64,000 nucleotides of DNA from Anastatus disparis (taxonomy: Eukaryota; Arthropoda; Insecta; Hymenoptera; Eupelmidae), in assembly GCA_017163975.1 (NCBI GenBank), contig JAFFSR010000240.1, forward strand, positions 248,001 to 312,000. The letters run 5' to 3'. A model generated the notes under the pieces. The model ran no database searches, was not told the DNA's origin, and saw only the letters and a list, made by a program, of their open reading frames with translations. A program made the position numbers and the translations under genes. Positions 39,801 through 49,654 of the stretch are shown here, piece after piece. Position 1 is the stretch's first letter, and each line of letters opens with the position of its first letter.

Positions 39801-42800
39801 CAGTATCAATATTGAAAATTTTTGTGGACTTGCTTCTTATGAAGCTTGTAATGTTCGACCCAATTAGTAAAATTTCAAAAATGATACAAGTGATAAAAAA
39901 CAAATAAAACGTAAACCATATTGTTCTTATTGTAAGAATTTTTTTTTTTTATTTGGTTATTTAAAGTCGCGTCTCCCATGATGGGTATTAGCGACTGTAA
40001 ACATTTTGGTACTGTAGTTTTTGAAACTCGTGAAAAAAACGGTGGATGTTCAATGTTTTTCTGTTGTCGGTCTGCAAGCAAATTCCCGCCCCCGAATAAA
40101 CCGGTGACATGTGTTAAAATGATAATGCACAAAAATCAAAAAAAGGTGAAATTTCTTTTATATTATTCAAAAACTACAGAAATTAAGCTAAAGACAATCG
40201 CTTTCATAAGAAATAATGGATCCAGGCAGTATTATAAAAAAAAAACAGGAAAAGTCATAGTCGTAAAAACAGTTAATAAATATACATTGGAAAGACAATG
40301 CAAACACTCGATGGTTTTTTTCTAAGAATGCTATTATTGAACACAAAAAAAAAATCACAGAAATTAGAAACGACGGTTGGTTTTCACGCAGATTGTAATA
40401 GTTCGATTGTTAAATTTTGCACCCACAAAAAGTGATCAGTGGCAACATGACTTTAACCCAGACACACCTGTTATATACATGAAATTTCTTAAAAAAACAT
40501 ATATATTTTGTAATCAATATTTCTTTTGTGCGAAATCTAAATTCCGTCGCAATAAAAACCTGAATTTCAAATAAATTTATCGAATTTTATCAGATATTTT
40601 TATCACATGATTAAATTAAATTTATTTTTATTATTTGAACATTCTGTACAGCTTCTTCTTTTATTTTCATATTTCATTTGTCAAAATATTCCACACTTAA
40701 TCTACGCTAACATATTGAATGAAAAGAGACAAATGATATTATAATTTATCTCGTTGTCAGTATATGTCGTCGTTATAATGTGACATAAAACGTTGTCTAC
40801 AATGCCATACACAGTTAATTCGTTTTCACTTGAAATTTTGTCGATGACAATTTCATTCAGATTTCATTTATAATTCATACAGATTTACCCTTATTACCAA
40901 TATTAACGACTAATTTTCGTGCTTAAAATTTGATTTATGTGGAAAAAATCTCTTTTTAATTAAATATAGCACGAATAATTCATAAAAAATAATAACGAAA
41001 TAAATACGTATAATGAAGATGATAATTTTTTTTCTAGTGTTTTGGACATATCAGTCATGCACATGTTAATCCAGCGATGACAGTTTGTTCTGTTGTACTT
41101 GGTAAAAAGACTATGAGAGAGGGAATTATTTATTTTATCGCTCAAAGTTTCGGTGCTATTCTTGGATTCGGCTTGCTCAAGGTTTGTATGTTGATAATTT
41201 TTATCGTCTCGAAACATTGTTTCATAATTTTACTCAGATTGGTGTTTAAATATTTAAAAAAAAGATCATATGACATGCCACTTTATACAGAGTATTCTTT
41301 TCCAAAATTATTTATTGTATTTGAAAATGATAATCAAATATCTACGTGAGCAAAATGTTAATTTCAATTCTGTACTCACGGAATACATTAGGTGTGCGAA
41401 TTTAAAAAAATTCAAACAATTAAAATAACTACTTTTAAATAAGCATTTTATTTTTGCTGAAATGAAAAGTATATTATAAATAATAAATTAGTATTATTTC
41501 CTTGTTTTTTATCAAGAGGAGAAAAAAAATTAAGCAGATCATCTGTTTTTCATATCAAACAGATAAACTTAATGTCTTTAAGAGAATGACGTTATTGAAG
41601 GCGCGTTAAATACATCATTAATATTACAAAATAGATTATGCATTAATCAGAAAGTTTTCTTTTAAATAACTCGTATTTGCTTTATAAAATATCATCACAG
41701 TGACCCATGACATTTAAATTCTTGAATGGAATTTTTCCTTATAACGCATAATAATAACATAGTTTTAATTCAGGCGACTTTAAACATGAACGAATACATG
41801 TATACGTTTTATCAATATATGTGTTGCGTAATATTTATACAGCGCAACAAAAATTTTCTGATTACACAAAATTTCGTTATTCTTTTTTTTCTTCAAAGAT
41901 TACATACTTAGAAGATTAAAGAGCTAAATTCAAGTAGCGATTGCAGTTGCATTAACGATATCACTTGGTAGCACTGATATAATTGTTTAAACATTTTTAG
42001 AAGAATTATAATCATTTAGGGATAAATAATTTTATTGCAACACCGAACCAAGTAATATACAAAGATATTGTGACAAGTTTTATGAGCAGTGACAAAATTT
42101 CATTTAATTATATCTTTAAAAGATTTTAAAATGGTTAATTTCTTATCTAAAATGTCATAAATCGCTTACTTAATTTATGACAACCTATTAAATTTATGTT
42201 TAACGTTTGTACATTAGGTTGATCTATTTAAAAAGTACAAATATTGAACTTTCGTTATTACTGTCAAAGACTTAACTTGTAATACTGTAAAAAATATAAA
42301 TCATTTTTAAAAGTTTATTTAAAAATCAAATAATAACACTGGTTACGTACATTAAGTTCACGATTCGTTATATTGAATTATAATGAAAAAAATTAATTCA
42401 AATTACAATCGTAAATGATGTTTTATCGAGCCTGTAAGAAGAATTCTAGAACTAAATTTGAAATCTGTATAAAATTTTAAAATGTCAGGGAGGCTCGTCT
42501 TTACCACACCTACGTAATGCATAAATGTTTCAATTCTTATAATAAAAAAAAATAAATATTGAATATATATATTCAATAAGGTCATTAATGACATTTAAAA
42601 AGGTATCCAGCAACATTAATAACTAGCAATTGATTATGTAAAATAGATAATGCTCGAAGTGACAAAAGAGTTTGAAAAAAAGGCATTTAAATAACAAATG
42701 CGCGAGAATTATAGTTCTTGGTCATAAGAATGCCAATTAGCATATTCGGTTTTGAAAGCTTGTTTTCAGTAGTATAATTAAAGAGTCATTTACCCAGGTG

Positions 42801-43837
42801 CTCAAGTGTTTTTTCTTACGTAATAGAGTTTCTTTGCTTATTTTCATTTATACGAGGTACCTAAGTTAGTTCCGGTTCGATATAACGCAGTTAAACTGTA
42901 TATACTTTGCTCTTTCGAAATTATATATGTTTTTAAAAAGTGTTATTTTGTATAAACAATAAATTATATATTTTATTAATTTATTACAGTGTTAATTAAT
43001 TTAAATAATTTTTTAAACATTAGAATATTAATAACTGAATTTGAAAAATTATTCAATAGCAAACTTTTTTAGGATACTGCTCATTTAAATTAAATGTTTC
43101 TCTGTAAAATTAATTTTTTAGTTTTTAAAAAAAATAAATATTATGGCATTTAATCAAACATTCGAAAAAGTCACACAATATCTTTTTTTACCCCGTCCTA
43201 GTGAACAAAAGTATCCGTCAAATATATTTTCAATCACATGGAAAATCACAAATATCTAATAATTTATCCGACAGATATCTGACTGTAAAACATAACAACC
43301 ACTCAAAAATGAAATTTATTATTTTTACAGGTTATAACACCTGTATTACAATTAAAAGGATCTCCAGATGCATCACTCGATAGTTTCTGCGTAACAGATA
43401 TACACAAAGATTTATCATCAATTCAAGGTCTATTAATTGAAGGTATAGCAACGGCAATACTTTCATTGATAGCTTGTGCAGTATGGGATCCTCGAAATGC
43501 TCACAATTCCGATAGTGTAGCTATTAAATTTGGTCTCAGCGTAACAGCCTTAGCAACTTCTGTTGGACCATACACTGGTTGCAGTATGAATCCCGTACGT
43601 TCATTGGGCCCAGCATTATGGAACAATTCATGGAATCATCACTGGATTTATTGGTTTGGACCATTGGGAGGTGCTCTGTTAGCGTCGCTTGCTTATAAAA
43701 CTGTTTTTTATCCTAAAGATGACGATGATGAAGACACAACAATACCTGAAAATATGGCGCTTAATAGCATTGATACGCAAAAGCCTGAGGTGAATGTTAA
43801 CGTCATGTCATTAGTCCTTTCTTACAATGCAATTTGA
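15799..43837 (+). CDS. Aquaporin gene B, entomoglyceroporin-like, four coding exons
   Basis: MIP-family channel of about 288 residues, a normal length. Exons are 15799-15823, 37843-38033, 41038-41181 and 43331-43837 (TGA). The first encodes MSAGNMPS plus one base; the 22-kb intron splits an AAA codon, giving MPSKFKKMLKG. That phase matches gene A, and the later junctions are phase 0, as there. Marks: FLGCMGCLGT in TM1, CFGHISHAHVNPAMTV (first NPA), FGLLK, then YTGCSMNPVRSLGPAL, where the second NPA box is NPV. The ar/R set by alignment is Phe, Ala (His in water-selective proteins), Cys and Arg, typical of insect entomoglyceroporins, so glycerol or urea permeability is inferred. The C-terminal tail is acidic (DDDDED). 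The link of exon 1 to exon 2 rests on phase, strand and an in-frame upstream stop; an ATG at 37854 could be an alternative start. Intron 2 carries a decayed SET-domain ORF. Confidence 0.9.
19433..19709. mobile_element. Eroded inverted-repeat element (possible MITE)
   Basis: The left end AACCCTTACTCGTCAC and the reverse complement of the right end, AACTCTTACTCATTAC, form an imperfect inverted repeat about 275 bp apart. There is no open frame and no clear target-site duplication. It abuts the SINE starting at 19722. It could be an old MITE or a chance pairing; there is no second copy in the window. Confidence 0.35.
19722..19930 (+). mobile_element. tRNA-derived SINE, near full length
   Basis: The head is tRNA-like: an A-box region TGGCTCACTTGATAGAG, an anticodon-loop-like TTCGCAA and a B-box GAGTTCGAATCCC ending at about 19790. 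It is followed by the shared body (ACCACTGTATGTTACATGTG, GACCTCTGTCGCTTAT, ATAAATAAAGCAACG) and an A-rich tail. The degenerate A-box, the lack of a pairable acceptor stem and the shared tRNA-unrelated body show it is a SINE and not a tRNA gene. RNA polymerase III internal promoter boxes are expected in this class. Confidence 0.88.
25740..25922 (-). mobile_element. tRNA-derived SINE, minus strand, near full length
   Basis: Read on the minus strand, it begins GAGGTCGTCAGTGGCTCAAT (A-box), then GAGTTCGAATCCCGCTCTC (B-box). The body is the one shared with the copies at 19722, 32715 and 47267, and it ends in the GTCGCTAATTAG, ATAGCATACAGCGACATTAAA region. This is one of the better-preserved heads. 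It lies inside intron 1 of aquaporin B, antisense to it. Confidence 0.88.
32022..32471 (+). CDS. Unrecognised open frame, possible small membrane protein
   Basis: This frame is open for 149 codons in AT-rich DNA, which is long for chance here. The first ATG is at 32067, giving about 134 residues. A long hydrophobic segment follows soon after it (about 30 residues rich in F, V and L), with a second near the middle (MISCILLLVLAN). The C-terminal half is basic and asparagine-rich. I recognise no family, no splice sites clearly frame it, and it lies in intron 1 of aquaporin B on the same strand. It may be chance, a relic of a receptor-like gene, or an unknown exon. Confidence 0.18.
   Translation: MLLFSQKNSINIRANMLPYSIHVIFLLGFRLCFVLFAFVFLFVYVNLMFCITFKLRYQNQPITFRTKCVSASICYFFLENDVNNNVNRKYNLCMISCILLLVLANRKKYKVRHEIFNTFNIVYLQKLCNKEFELKSFSSVIILLFKLQS
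32715..32910 (+). mobile_element. tRNA-derived SINE, near full length
   Basis: The head has the most tRNA-like A-box of the family (GTAGCTCATTCGGTAGAGC), an anticodon-loop-like TTCGTAA and the B-box GAGTTCGAATCCC. It then has the shared body (GCCGATTGATGCAAGTACC, ACGTTACATGTGC, CTCTGTCGCTGATTAGCAT, ATAAATATAGCGACGTTAG) and an A-rich tail. Its first bases differ from those of the other copies (GGAGTCGGTCTG), so it may belong to a different subfamily. Confidence 0.88.
33650..33675. promoter_or_regulatory. Paired CACGTG E-boxes
   Basis: Two perfect CACGTG hexamers (33650-33655 and 33670-33675) are separated by 14 bases within intron 1 of aquaporin B. CACGTG is the canonical site of bHLH-PAS and bHLH-Zip factors (CLOCK/CYCLE, Max-type). 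The motif should be rare in DNA this AT-rich. Function is inference. Confidence 0.3.
38352..38841 (-). pseudogene. Inverted partial copy of the SET-domain ORF family (C-terminal part)
   Basis: Read on the minus strand from about 38841 to 38493, this is a clear copy of the plus-strand stretch 39541-39889. Shared blocks include ATGACGATCA, TTGAATACAAGTATT, AGCTCATTGGAT, GAAAATGAATTATCATTTG, CTACTAGACTAGAAATCAGC and ACAGTATCAATATTGAAAAT. Past the shared arm it continues to 38352 into sequence that the plus copy lacks. Several in-frame stops make it non-functional. It lies tail-to-head and inverted relative to the SET-containing copy, with about 700 bp between the arms. Confidence 0.75.
38890..39867 (+). 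pseudogene. Decayed SET-domain (SUV4-20-like) ORF, probably transposon-associated
   Basis: One frame runs from 38890 to 39867 with only two internal stops (TAA 39211-39213, TGA 39655-39657), about 326 codons, far beyond chance in this DNA. The order of motifs is that of a SUV4-20-type SET methyltransferase: VCSRYSVDKKGVAVVANT, LNFSLLST, STQLLLGTITFVTHDCDPN (the NHxCxPN cofactor-binding motif), then after the first stop GKEIFIKYSDCYF and the post-SET-like DCKCETFQKCKKA. The rest (about 39350-39650) is built of loosely repeated 40-50-residue units containing DLxxKKLQSLL-type segments. The stops, the intronic location and the inverted partial copy nearby argue for a dead mobile-element gene rather than a host gene. 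It cannot make an intact enzyme as it stands. Confidence 0.7.
39868..40400 (+). pseudogene. Continuation of the SET ORF relic: zinc-finger and C-terminal domain remnants
   Basis: Downstream of the SET relic, one frame reads KRKPYCSYCKNF at about 39909-39944, the first half of a C2H2-like finger. After a block of about 140 bp of different composition (39960-40107, perhaps an insertion), another frame reads MIMHKNQKKVKFLLYYS and IAFIRNNGSRQYYKKKTGK, VIVV. After a frameshift near 40320 a third frame reads FSKNAIIEHKKKITEIRND. This order (finger, 'HKNE..KF', 'IRNNG.F.YN..TG', 'FFSKN.IR.H') resembles the C-terminal half of insect proteins that I recall as multi-copy and possibly transposon-linked. 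That recollection needs a database check. Frameshifts make the stretch non-functional. Confidence 0.45.
41182..43330 (+). other. Intron 3 of aquaporin gene B
   Basis: GT donor after the AAG codon at 41181; acceptor TTATTTTTACAG ends at 43330. AT-rich, with no gene, repeat family or transposon recognised inside. Confidence 0.85.
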
Positions 43838-44018
43838 AATTGATTACCATAGGTAACCGTATATACAAAAATGCCCTTACGATTTTCATTCTAGCTTTTT
43901 TTTTTCTTCTTAAAGAGCTGGAATTTAAAGATCTGAGCTTAACAATAATACAAACACTATAAAAATATATAAATTCATCATTTGAAATTGGTTTTCAAAG
44001 TACTCATGAAATATAACA

Positions 44019-44024
44019 AATAAA
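44019..44024 (+). terminator. Probable polyadenylation signal of aquaporin gene B
   Basis: An AATAAA hexamer about 180 bases after the stop codon, close to the spacing seen in gene A. It is a common word in AT-rich DNA, so support is modest. Confidence 0.45.
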
Positions 44025-44272
44025 TTAAGAATGTTCGAAATAATAACTTATTGGATTAAAAATGCGATTCAGATTTCTCTAATTTATAAAAGTATACAAA
44101 ACACCGTTTCCTTTTTCAAATGATGAACTTAGTGGTTTAGTTGTTACGGTGGTTTCAAAATTAATTAGATACTAATGTAGTTTTTGGAAAATTTTTTCTA
44201 CAAAAAATAATTAACAGATACTCCAATTGCTATTGTTTGAAAACTTATAGCTTTGAAAAAAGATTGTGACCT

Positions 44273-44429
44273 CTCTGGTGGAAATTGAAACGTTTTTTTT
44301 TACCATTCTATGACCAGTAGAAACGGAAACGCTTTTTTAAACATTTTATGGCCATTTCTTTGGCATTCTTTTTACTTATAACCTTAAATTTTTATATACA
44401 TCATTTTTATGTTCACATTTCTACCAGGG
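44273..44429. mobile_element. MITE, 'CCCTGGT' family, copy 2
   Basis: Same ends and interior as the copy at 12860-12990 and in the same orientation: CTCTGGTGGAAATTGAAACG at the left, ACATTTCTACCAGGG at the right, with GACCAGTAGAAACGGAAACG and TATGGCCATTTCTTTGGCAT inside. It is longer by a short insertion near 44365-44400. It lies just beyond the 3' end of aquaporin gene B. Confidence 0.8.
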
Positions 44430-44638
44430 CTTTGTTTATTGTTAGTTTTATTAGAATTCTGTAAAAAGCAACATGTATTTATTTTTAACATATTTGGAGC
44501 AATAAAAAAATTGATCGCAGGATAGACGAGGAAAGTTCTATTGATTAGAAAATTGAAGATATTTAATAAAATTTGATAAGTTGCTAAATTCAGGTGTAAA
44601 AATGACTTATTTTAAATTTTTCAGTTAAGGTGACTTTA

Positions 44639-44953
44639 TTGGGCAGTTTGCTATGCAAGCTCGAAGCAGGTGGCGTTCTGAGCTCTAGCGCTGTCATGGC
44701 GGTCACACTACGACAATCTTGCTATGTTAACATGTATATGTGTATTCATGAGTCTACCCGTGTGTATTCAATGACGTCACATCTGAAAGTAGTGGGGGAA
44801 GCCCCTTCTCTAATAGCAGAGCGTTGCGCGTCGTTGCACGCACACAGCTACACGTATATGCTCATCCATGCACACATACGTGGAGTGTGCCGCCATAACA
44901 GCGCTAGAGCTCAGAACGCCACCTACTCTGAGCTTGCATAGCAAACTGCCTAA
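44639..44953. mobile_element. MITE with about 75-bp terminal inverted repeats and TA target duplication
   Basis: The left end TTGGGCAGTTTGCTATGCAA and the right end, read in reverse complement TTAGGCAGTTTGCTATGCAA, pair for about 75 bp with only a few mismatches (both arms include GGTGGCGTTCTGAGCTCTAG). A TA dinucleotide flanks both sides (44637-44638 and 44954-44955), the hallmark of Tc1/mariner-class insertion. At 315 bp with no transposase frame it is non-autonomous. Its GC content is well above the surroundings. The 103- and 64-codon open frames inside it are by-products of the repeat. Confidence 0.88.
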
Positions 44954-44955
44954 TA

Positions 44956-47266
44956 GTAACACTTCTTCAATAAAAACTTGTGCAAACGTTACAACTTCTA
45001 ACATTAACGAACTTTTTATAAATTTACATCGTTAAACAAAATTTTAATTATATCATTCTCACACCTAAATCTAACAATCTATAAATTTTTATTAAAGTCC
45101 ATTCAATTTTCTTACTGATATAACTTCCTTAATAACCACAACAAACGTATGAAAAGTGAATGGAATAATATCTACGTTGGTATATATTCAGGGTCAACAA
45201 GATAATTATGTTTAAACGTATTCGTTCACAGAATTATCTTCCGAGGGATCTTTACTATTGAATTTTTATTCTCTTTTTCTTAAACATATTGTTTATTATA
45301 ATTTGCAACAATTTAAGAACAATTCTCTATAAGATTTTCAATTACATATTAAGTATTCATATTGAAAAATATTATAATTTATGAATAGATGGAACTTAAA
45401 GTTCAAGGTTCATTTTACAAACATAATATTAATGTTTTCAGAATTTTATTTCCAATTTTAAAATAATTTGTTTCTTTGAAAATTATTTTGATGGTGAATT
45501 ATTCGATAATTATTTAATGGTTTAAGAGTATTTTTGATATCTCAAATTCATTATTTTTATTTGTAACAACTTAAAAATCCGCTATTTTTATATTGGTATC
45601 TACTTATTTCAAAATTAAATTATAGCTTTTTCAACTACTTTTAAACTCTATAAAACATTTTGATTGATGTACATTATTTGTATTTTAGAACTATGACAAC
45701 TAAATAAGTTACCTATTTTCAAAAAACTTATTTTTTTAAAATATTTTTGTTTTAGTTAATTTATTTTAATACTAATAAAATATTAAAGTTTTAACTTAGA
45801 AAGTATTAAATTAAATTTTAAAATTACTTAAGTAAAATTTTAAAAAATCAATAATCTTTAAATATTGGCAAAGAGAACGGTGAAGATATATTGCTAAATG
45901 AATAAATATTAAATCATTAACAAATAACAAGAATTAAAAAATAATCTAATGTATAATCATAAATATTTTTAAGAATAATAGATTTGTTTGATCGTAGAAA
46001 GAATTCTATTTAAGTTATAAAAAAATGATGTTTTATATATTTGATTGAAAACTACTGTATATGCAAATTTGAAAATTTCTTCGAAAATCAAAATATTGTT
46101 TAATTTATCGTTTAATTATAATTTTTAAAAATGATTTCTAGGTTCTAAACCTCGTATTTTTTTGCATAATAAATAAATGTTTAAATAAACATTAAGAAAA
46201 ATTAACAATTGAGTATTAAAAAATAGAACAATATACTTAAATTTTCTAAAAATAGTACATTTTAATACTTTTCTCGAAACGTGTTTTCATTATCTTATTC
46301 TGAAAATTATTTATTTTCATGCCACGAAGCTTCATTGATGAAAAAAGTATTACGATTTCATGTTGTGATTTACTAGCAAAAAATAATTTTTAACAATGAT
46401 TTTTTATGGTAATTTACTGATAGATAGATCTGTTTATTATAGAATAAATCAATTTTCTTTAATTTCTTATTTAAAAAAAATTAAGTCTTTTATAAATGAC
46501 TTATTTGTAAATGAAAAAGATTACTTATTTTTAAACGATTTAATACTGGGATATGTTAATTAAAAATTATAGTATCATTACTATTCAAAGTATGAATCTA
46601 GAAGTAATTATTAAAATCTAGTTCTCAGAGGGTCTAATTAAAAATTATTAATTCAGCAGTTTAATATTATTCTGTTAGTTGAACTGGCTCATTTTTTTCA
46701 TTATTAAATTAAAATTTTCAAAATTATGAATTAGATTTTATCATATTTAATTGTTTTTTTTTCTTATTTTCATATCGTAATATATACTACAATTGATTAA
46801 TTAAATATATAAGCATATTTTAGTCTCACGAAATAAGATTGAGTGACTTTGTTATATTATTATTAATTATTCAAATTTTAAATAGATGTTTAAGTGAATA
46901 TTTAATTAAAATACTTTGTAAACTCTACTAAACATCATACAATAAATCCGTGTTTTTTTAAAATGGTTTTCAAAAGTTTACACACTGAAGGATTAAATCG
47001 TGAAGGACCAACTGTTAAGGTCGACTATAAATCGTAACGTGGGTGAGGAAGTTCAAGTAAAACTGGTTTTACGGAACGTTGCTCTGTGAAACAGGATTTA
47101 AAGATTGATAATACTACACTTTTATTTTTAGCAAACCAAAGTTAAATGTATACTCTAAATAAATAAAAAGTTGCTTTTTTCACAAAAAAAATTTTAGTAA
47201 ATCAACGAAGTACTTAAAGAGAAATTATTGAATTAAATAGTTTTCTAAAATATACTAAAGATTTTC
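44956..47266. other. AT-rich intergenic DNA
   Basis: No gene, RNA or repeat family is recognised. A small patch of higher complexity at about 46970-47100 is unassigned. Confidence 0.5.
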
Positions 47267-47458
47267 GAGGTAGTCAGTGGCTCAGTTGGTGGAGCGATGA
47301 ATTCATAATCTTGAGAACTCGAGTTCAAATCCCGCTCTCGACAGCTGATTGATACAAGCAACATCGTATACGATACAGACGCTTTGTTCACAAACTCACT
47401 GAAAACCTCCGTCGCTAATTAGAATCGTAATGATAGCATAAATACAACGACGTTAAAT
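47267..47458 (+). mobile_element. tRNA-derived SINE, near full length
   Basis: Head GAGGTAGTCAGTGGCTCAGT with A-box TGGCTCAGTTGGTGGAGC and B-box GAGTTCAAATCCC (one mismatch). The shared body follows (GCTGATTGATACAAGCAAC, CTCCGTCGCTAATTAGAAT, ATGATAGCATAAATACAACG, ACGTTAAATAA). It is intergenic, downstream of aquaporin B. Confidence 0.88.
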
Positions 47459-47459
47459 A

Positions 47460-49650
47460 ATTAATAATGTATTCTAATTATTATTTTTACTAACATCAAT
47501 AATTTATTAACATACTAAACACTGAATCATTACTGTACATATTATAATGTAGCTGTACTTAAGTAATGATTTATTTTAGAAAAGTCATCTCATTTTCTTC
47601 TCAGCAAATTAATTGTATATTTTCTTCTATTAAATGATTATCTCTTCCTAATCATAGCAAAATAATTAACAGGTTTTGGGTATTTCGAAGGTTGTCTATT
47701 CTCTCTTATTTCTCGCAATTATTTATGATAAATCGTATACAATCATAAGTATAATTTTGCTGTATAAAACTTTTCGTTGTTATTATTTTAATTAACAGAA
47801 AATTTTACAATTTTTTTTAAACTTTTTAAAAACTTTGAGATAATTAAAAAATGGTAACATTGAATATTAAAAAATAAAATGGAAATTTATTATTTGCAAT
47901 TCCGTCTGTAAAGTTTGGACATTAAATAAAAAGTATGTCTGAAGTAGAATTCCGTATGAACAGCAGAACATCATGAATAAAGCGTCGTTTTAATTTTTAC
48001 TTATATTAACAACATTCTGTCACGTGGAGAATATTTAATTAATGTGTACGTGCAAAAATACTTTGTTCAAAGCTGAAATTTTACATATTACATACGTACT
48101 TGAGTTTAAAAGCAAACCAAATTTTAATGCATACTATTTATAAAATAATTTAAAAAAAAAATACTTATGATTGACAATGATCTATTTGGATCGAGCTTTT
48201 TCTTCTTTGCTTTTCTGGTTGTTGAAAAAAGGGTATTTTGCAATAAATATGAAATGTAAATTTCGTTTATTATTCATTGCTTTTATATTTATTTACATAT
48301 ACTCAGATGACGCGTTTACTCGATGATTACTAGTATGCCGGTTCAAAGAGGGACGATATTATTTTTCTTATATGTATTCGATGATTTCGGGTCCATATGT
48401 GCATGCGTGTTATAAATGAATTATTCCAATGGCCATAATCAATGGTAATCATCCCTTCATCGCATTTTCTAAAATTGAGATCGAGTATTGCATTACTATT
48501 TTTATTTATATGAATAGAGGTAAGAATTGTTTTAAGAAACCAATTTTAATATTTTATCAATTTATTCTCTATTTCAAATGTTAAATTATATATATTTGTG
48601 ATATTACATTATTTAGATTAGTTAGAAAGTTATGAATTTACGAATCTTTTTTTACAAAGTTTGAATATAAAGAGAATAAATTGATTTTTTTGGTTGAGTA
48701 AAGTTGTTCTTTCATACCTTTTTATTTCTATATAACATTTGATGAAATAAAAATATTTACAATTCTAAATTTTTTTTATCTTTTTTACATCGGTTATGTA
48801 CATTAAACAATATTGGACACATAACAATAATAATTAAGGTAATTATCGACTCGACACGCATTACAAAAATCATACAACAAGAAATTTAAATTAGGTTTTT
48901 AATATATCATAAATAAGAAGTTAGAATTTCAAAATCCAAAAATCCATACATACAATTTCAAAGCTTTTTAATTTTTGTATGAAAAAATCTATGAAATTAA
49001 AACTTTCTTCACATCATAGAAAAATTAATAATAATTAAATGCTTTCAAATTTGGCTAACAATATCAATATAATCAATAATGGAATATAGAAATTCAAATT
49101 TTGAATTTTGAAATTCTATTTTTAATAAATCGTATGTTTTTTTTTCGCCTAAGATGTGCTACACTTTTTGATTTTGGACTAAATATGTGAATTTCGAATT
49201 CCCATACTTATTTAGTATATATAAAATGTCTGATTCTCGTATTTTGTAAATAGGCATAAAAAATTAAATTTTGCCCACATGCGTAACATAATAAACCATA
49301 CTATTTCATACTGAAAATTGTACATTATTTATACACTTTACACATATAATAGAGAAAAATATTGTTTGCACCTAGGATGTAAGAATATTGTATATTCTTA
49401 TCAAAATTTCTACTTTCAAATACTAAAATAAAAGGCTGCTTATTGTTATAAAAAAATAATTTTATGACACAGGTCAATAAGAAAAGTGTTCTGTACTTTT
49501 GCTAAATCTGTCCTATTAAAGAAATTAGCTGTGTAAAAAGCATGACTTTTTACATTTTTAAACTAAAAGCAAAAAAATAAAACTAATTTGATTTCAAATT
49601 TGAATTTTACGAATGAAAATACGTCCAAAACCTTAACTTCATTTTTCCCT
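47460..49650. other. AT-rich intergenic DNA
   Basis: Nothing coding and no repeat family recognised over about 2.2 kb. Confidence 0.5.
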
Positions 49651-49654
49651 TGTA

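Larger units (their letters stand above)
38034..41037 (+). other. Intron 2 of aquaporin gene B
   Basis: Donor GTAAAA after the CAG codon at 38033; acceptor TTTTTTTTCTAG ends at 41037. The middle is occupied by a decayed SET-domain ORF (38890-40360) and an inverted partial copy (38352-38841). The remaining 40.6-41.0 kb is plain AT-rich DNA with no recognised feature. Confidence 0.8.

Noticed and set aside
39875..40132. Minus-strand 85-codon frame opposite the SET relic
   Set aside because: The plus strand over the same interval holds ordered remnants of the SET-ORF family, so the minus frame is a shadow. I also considered a mitochondrial insertion and saw no mitochondrial gene motif.
44630..45004. 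Open frames of 103 and 64 codons on opposite strands
   Set aside because: They lie in the arms of the TA-flanked MITE and mirror each other because of the inverted repeat.
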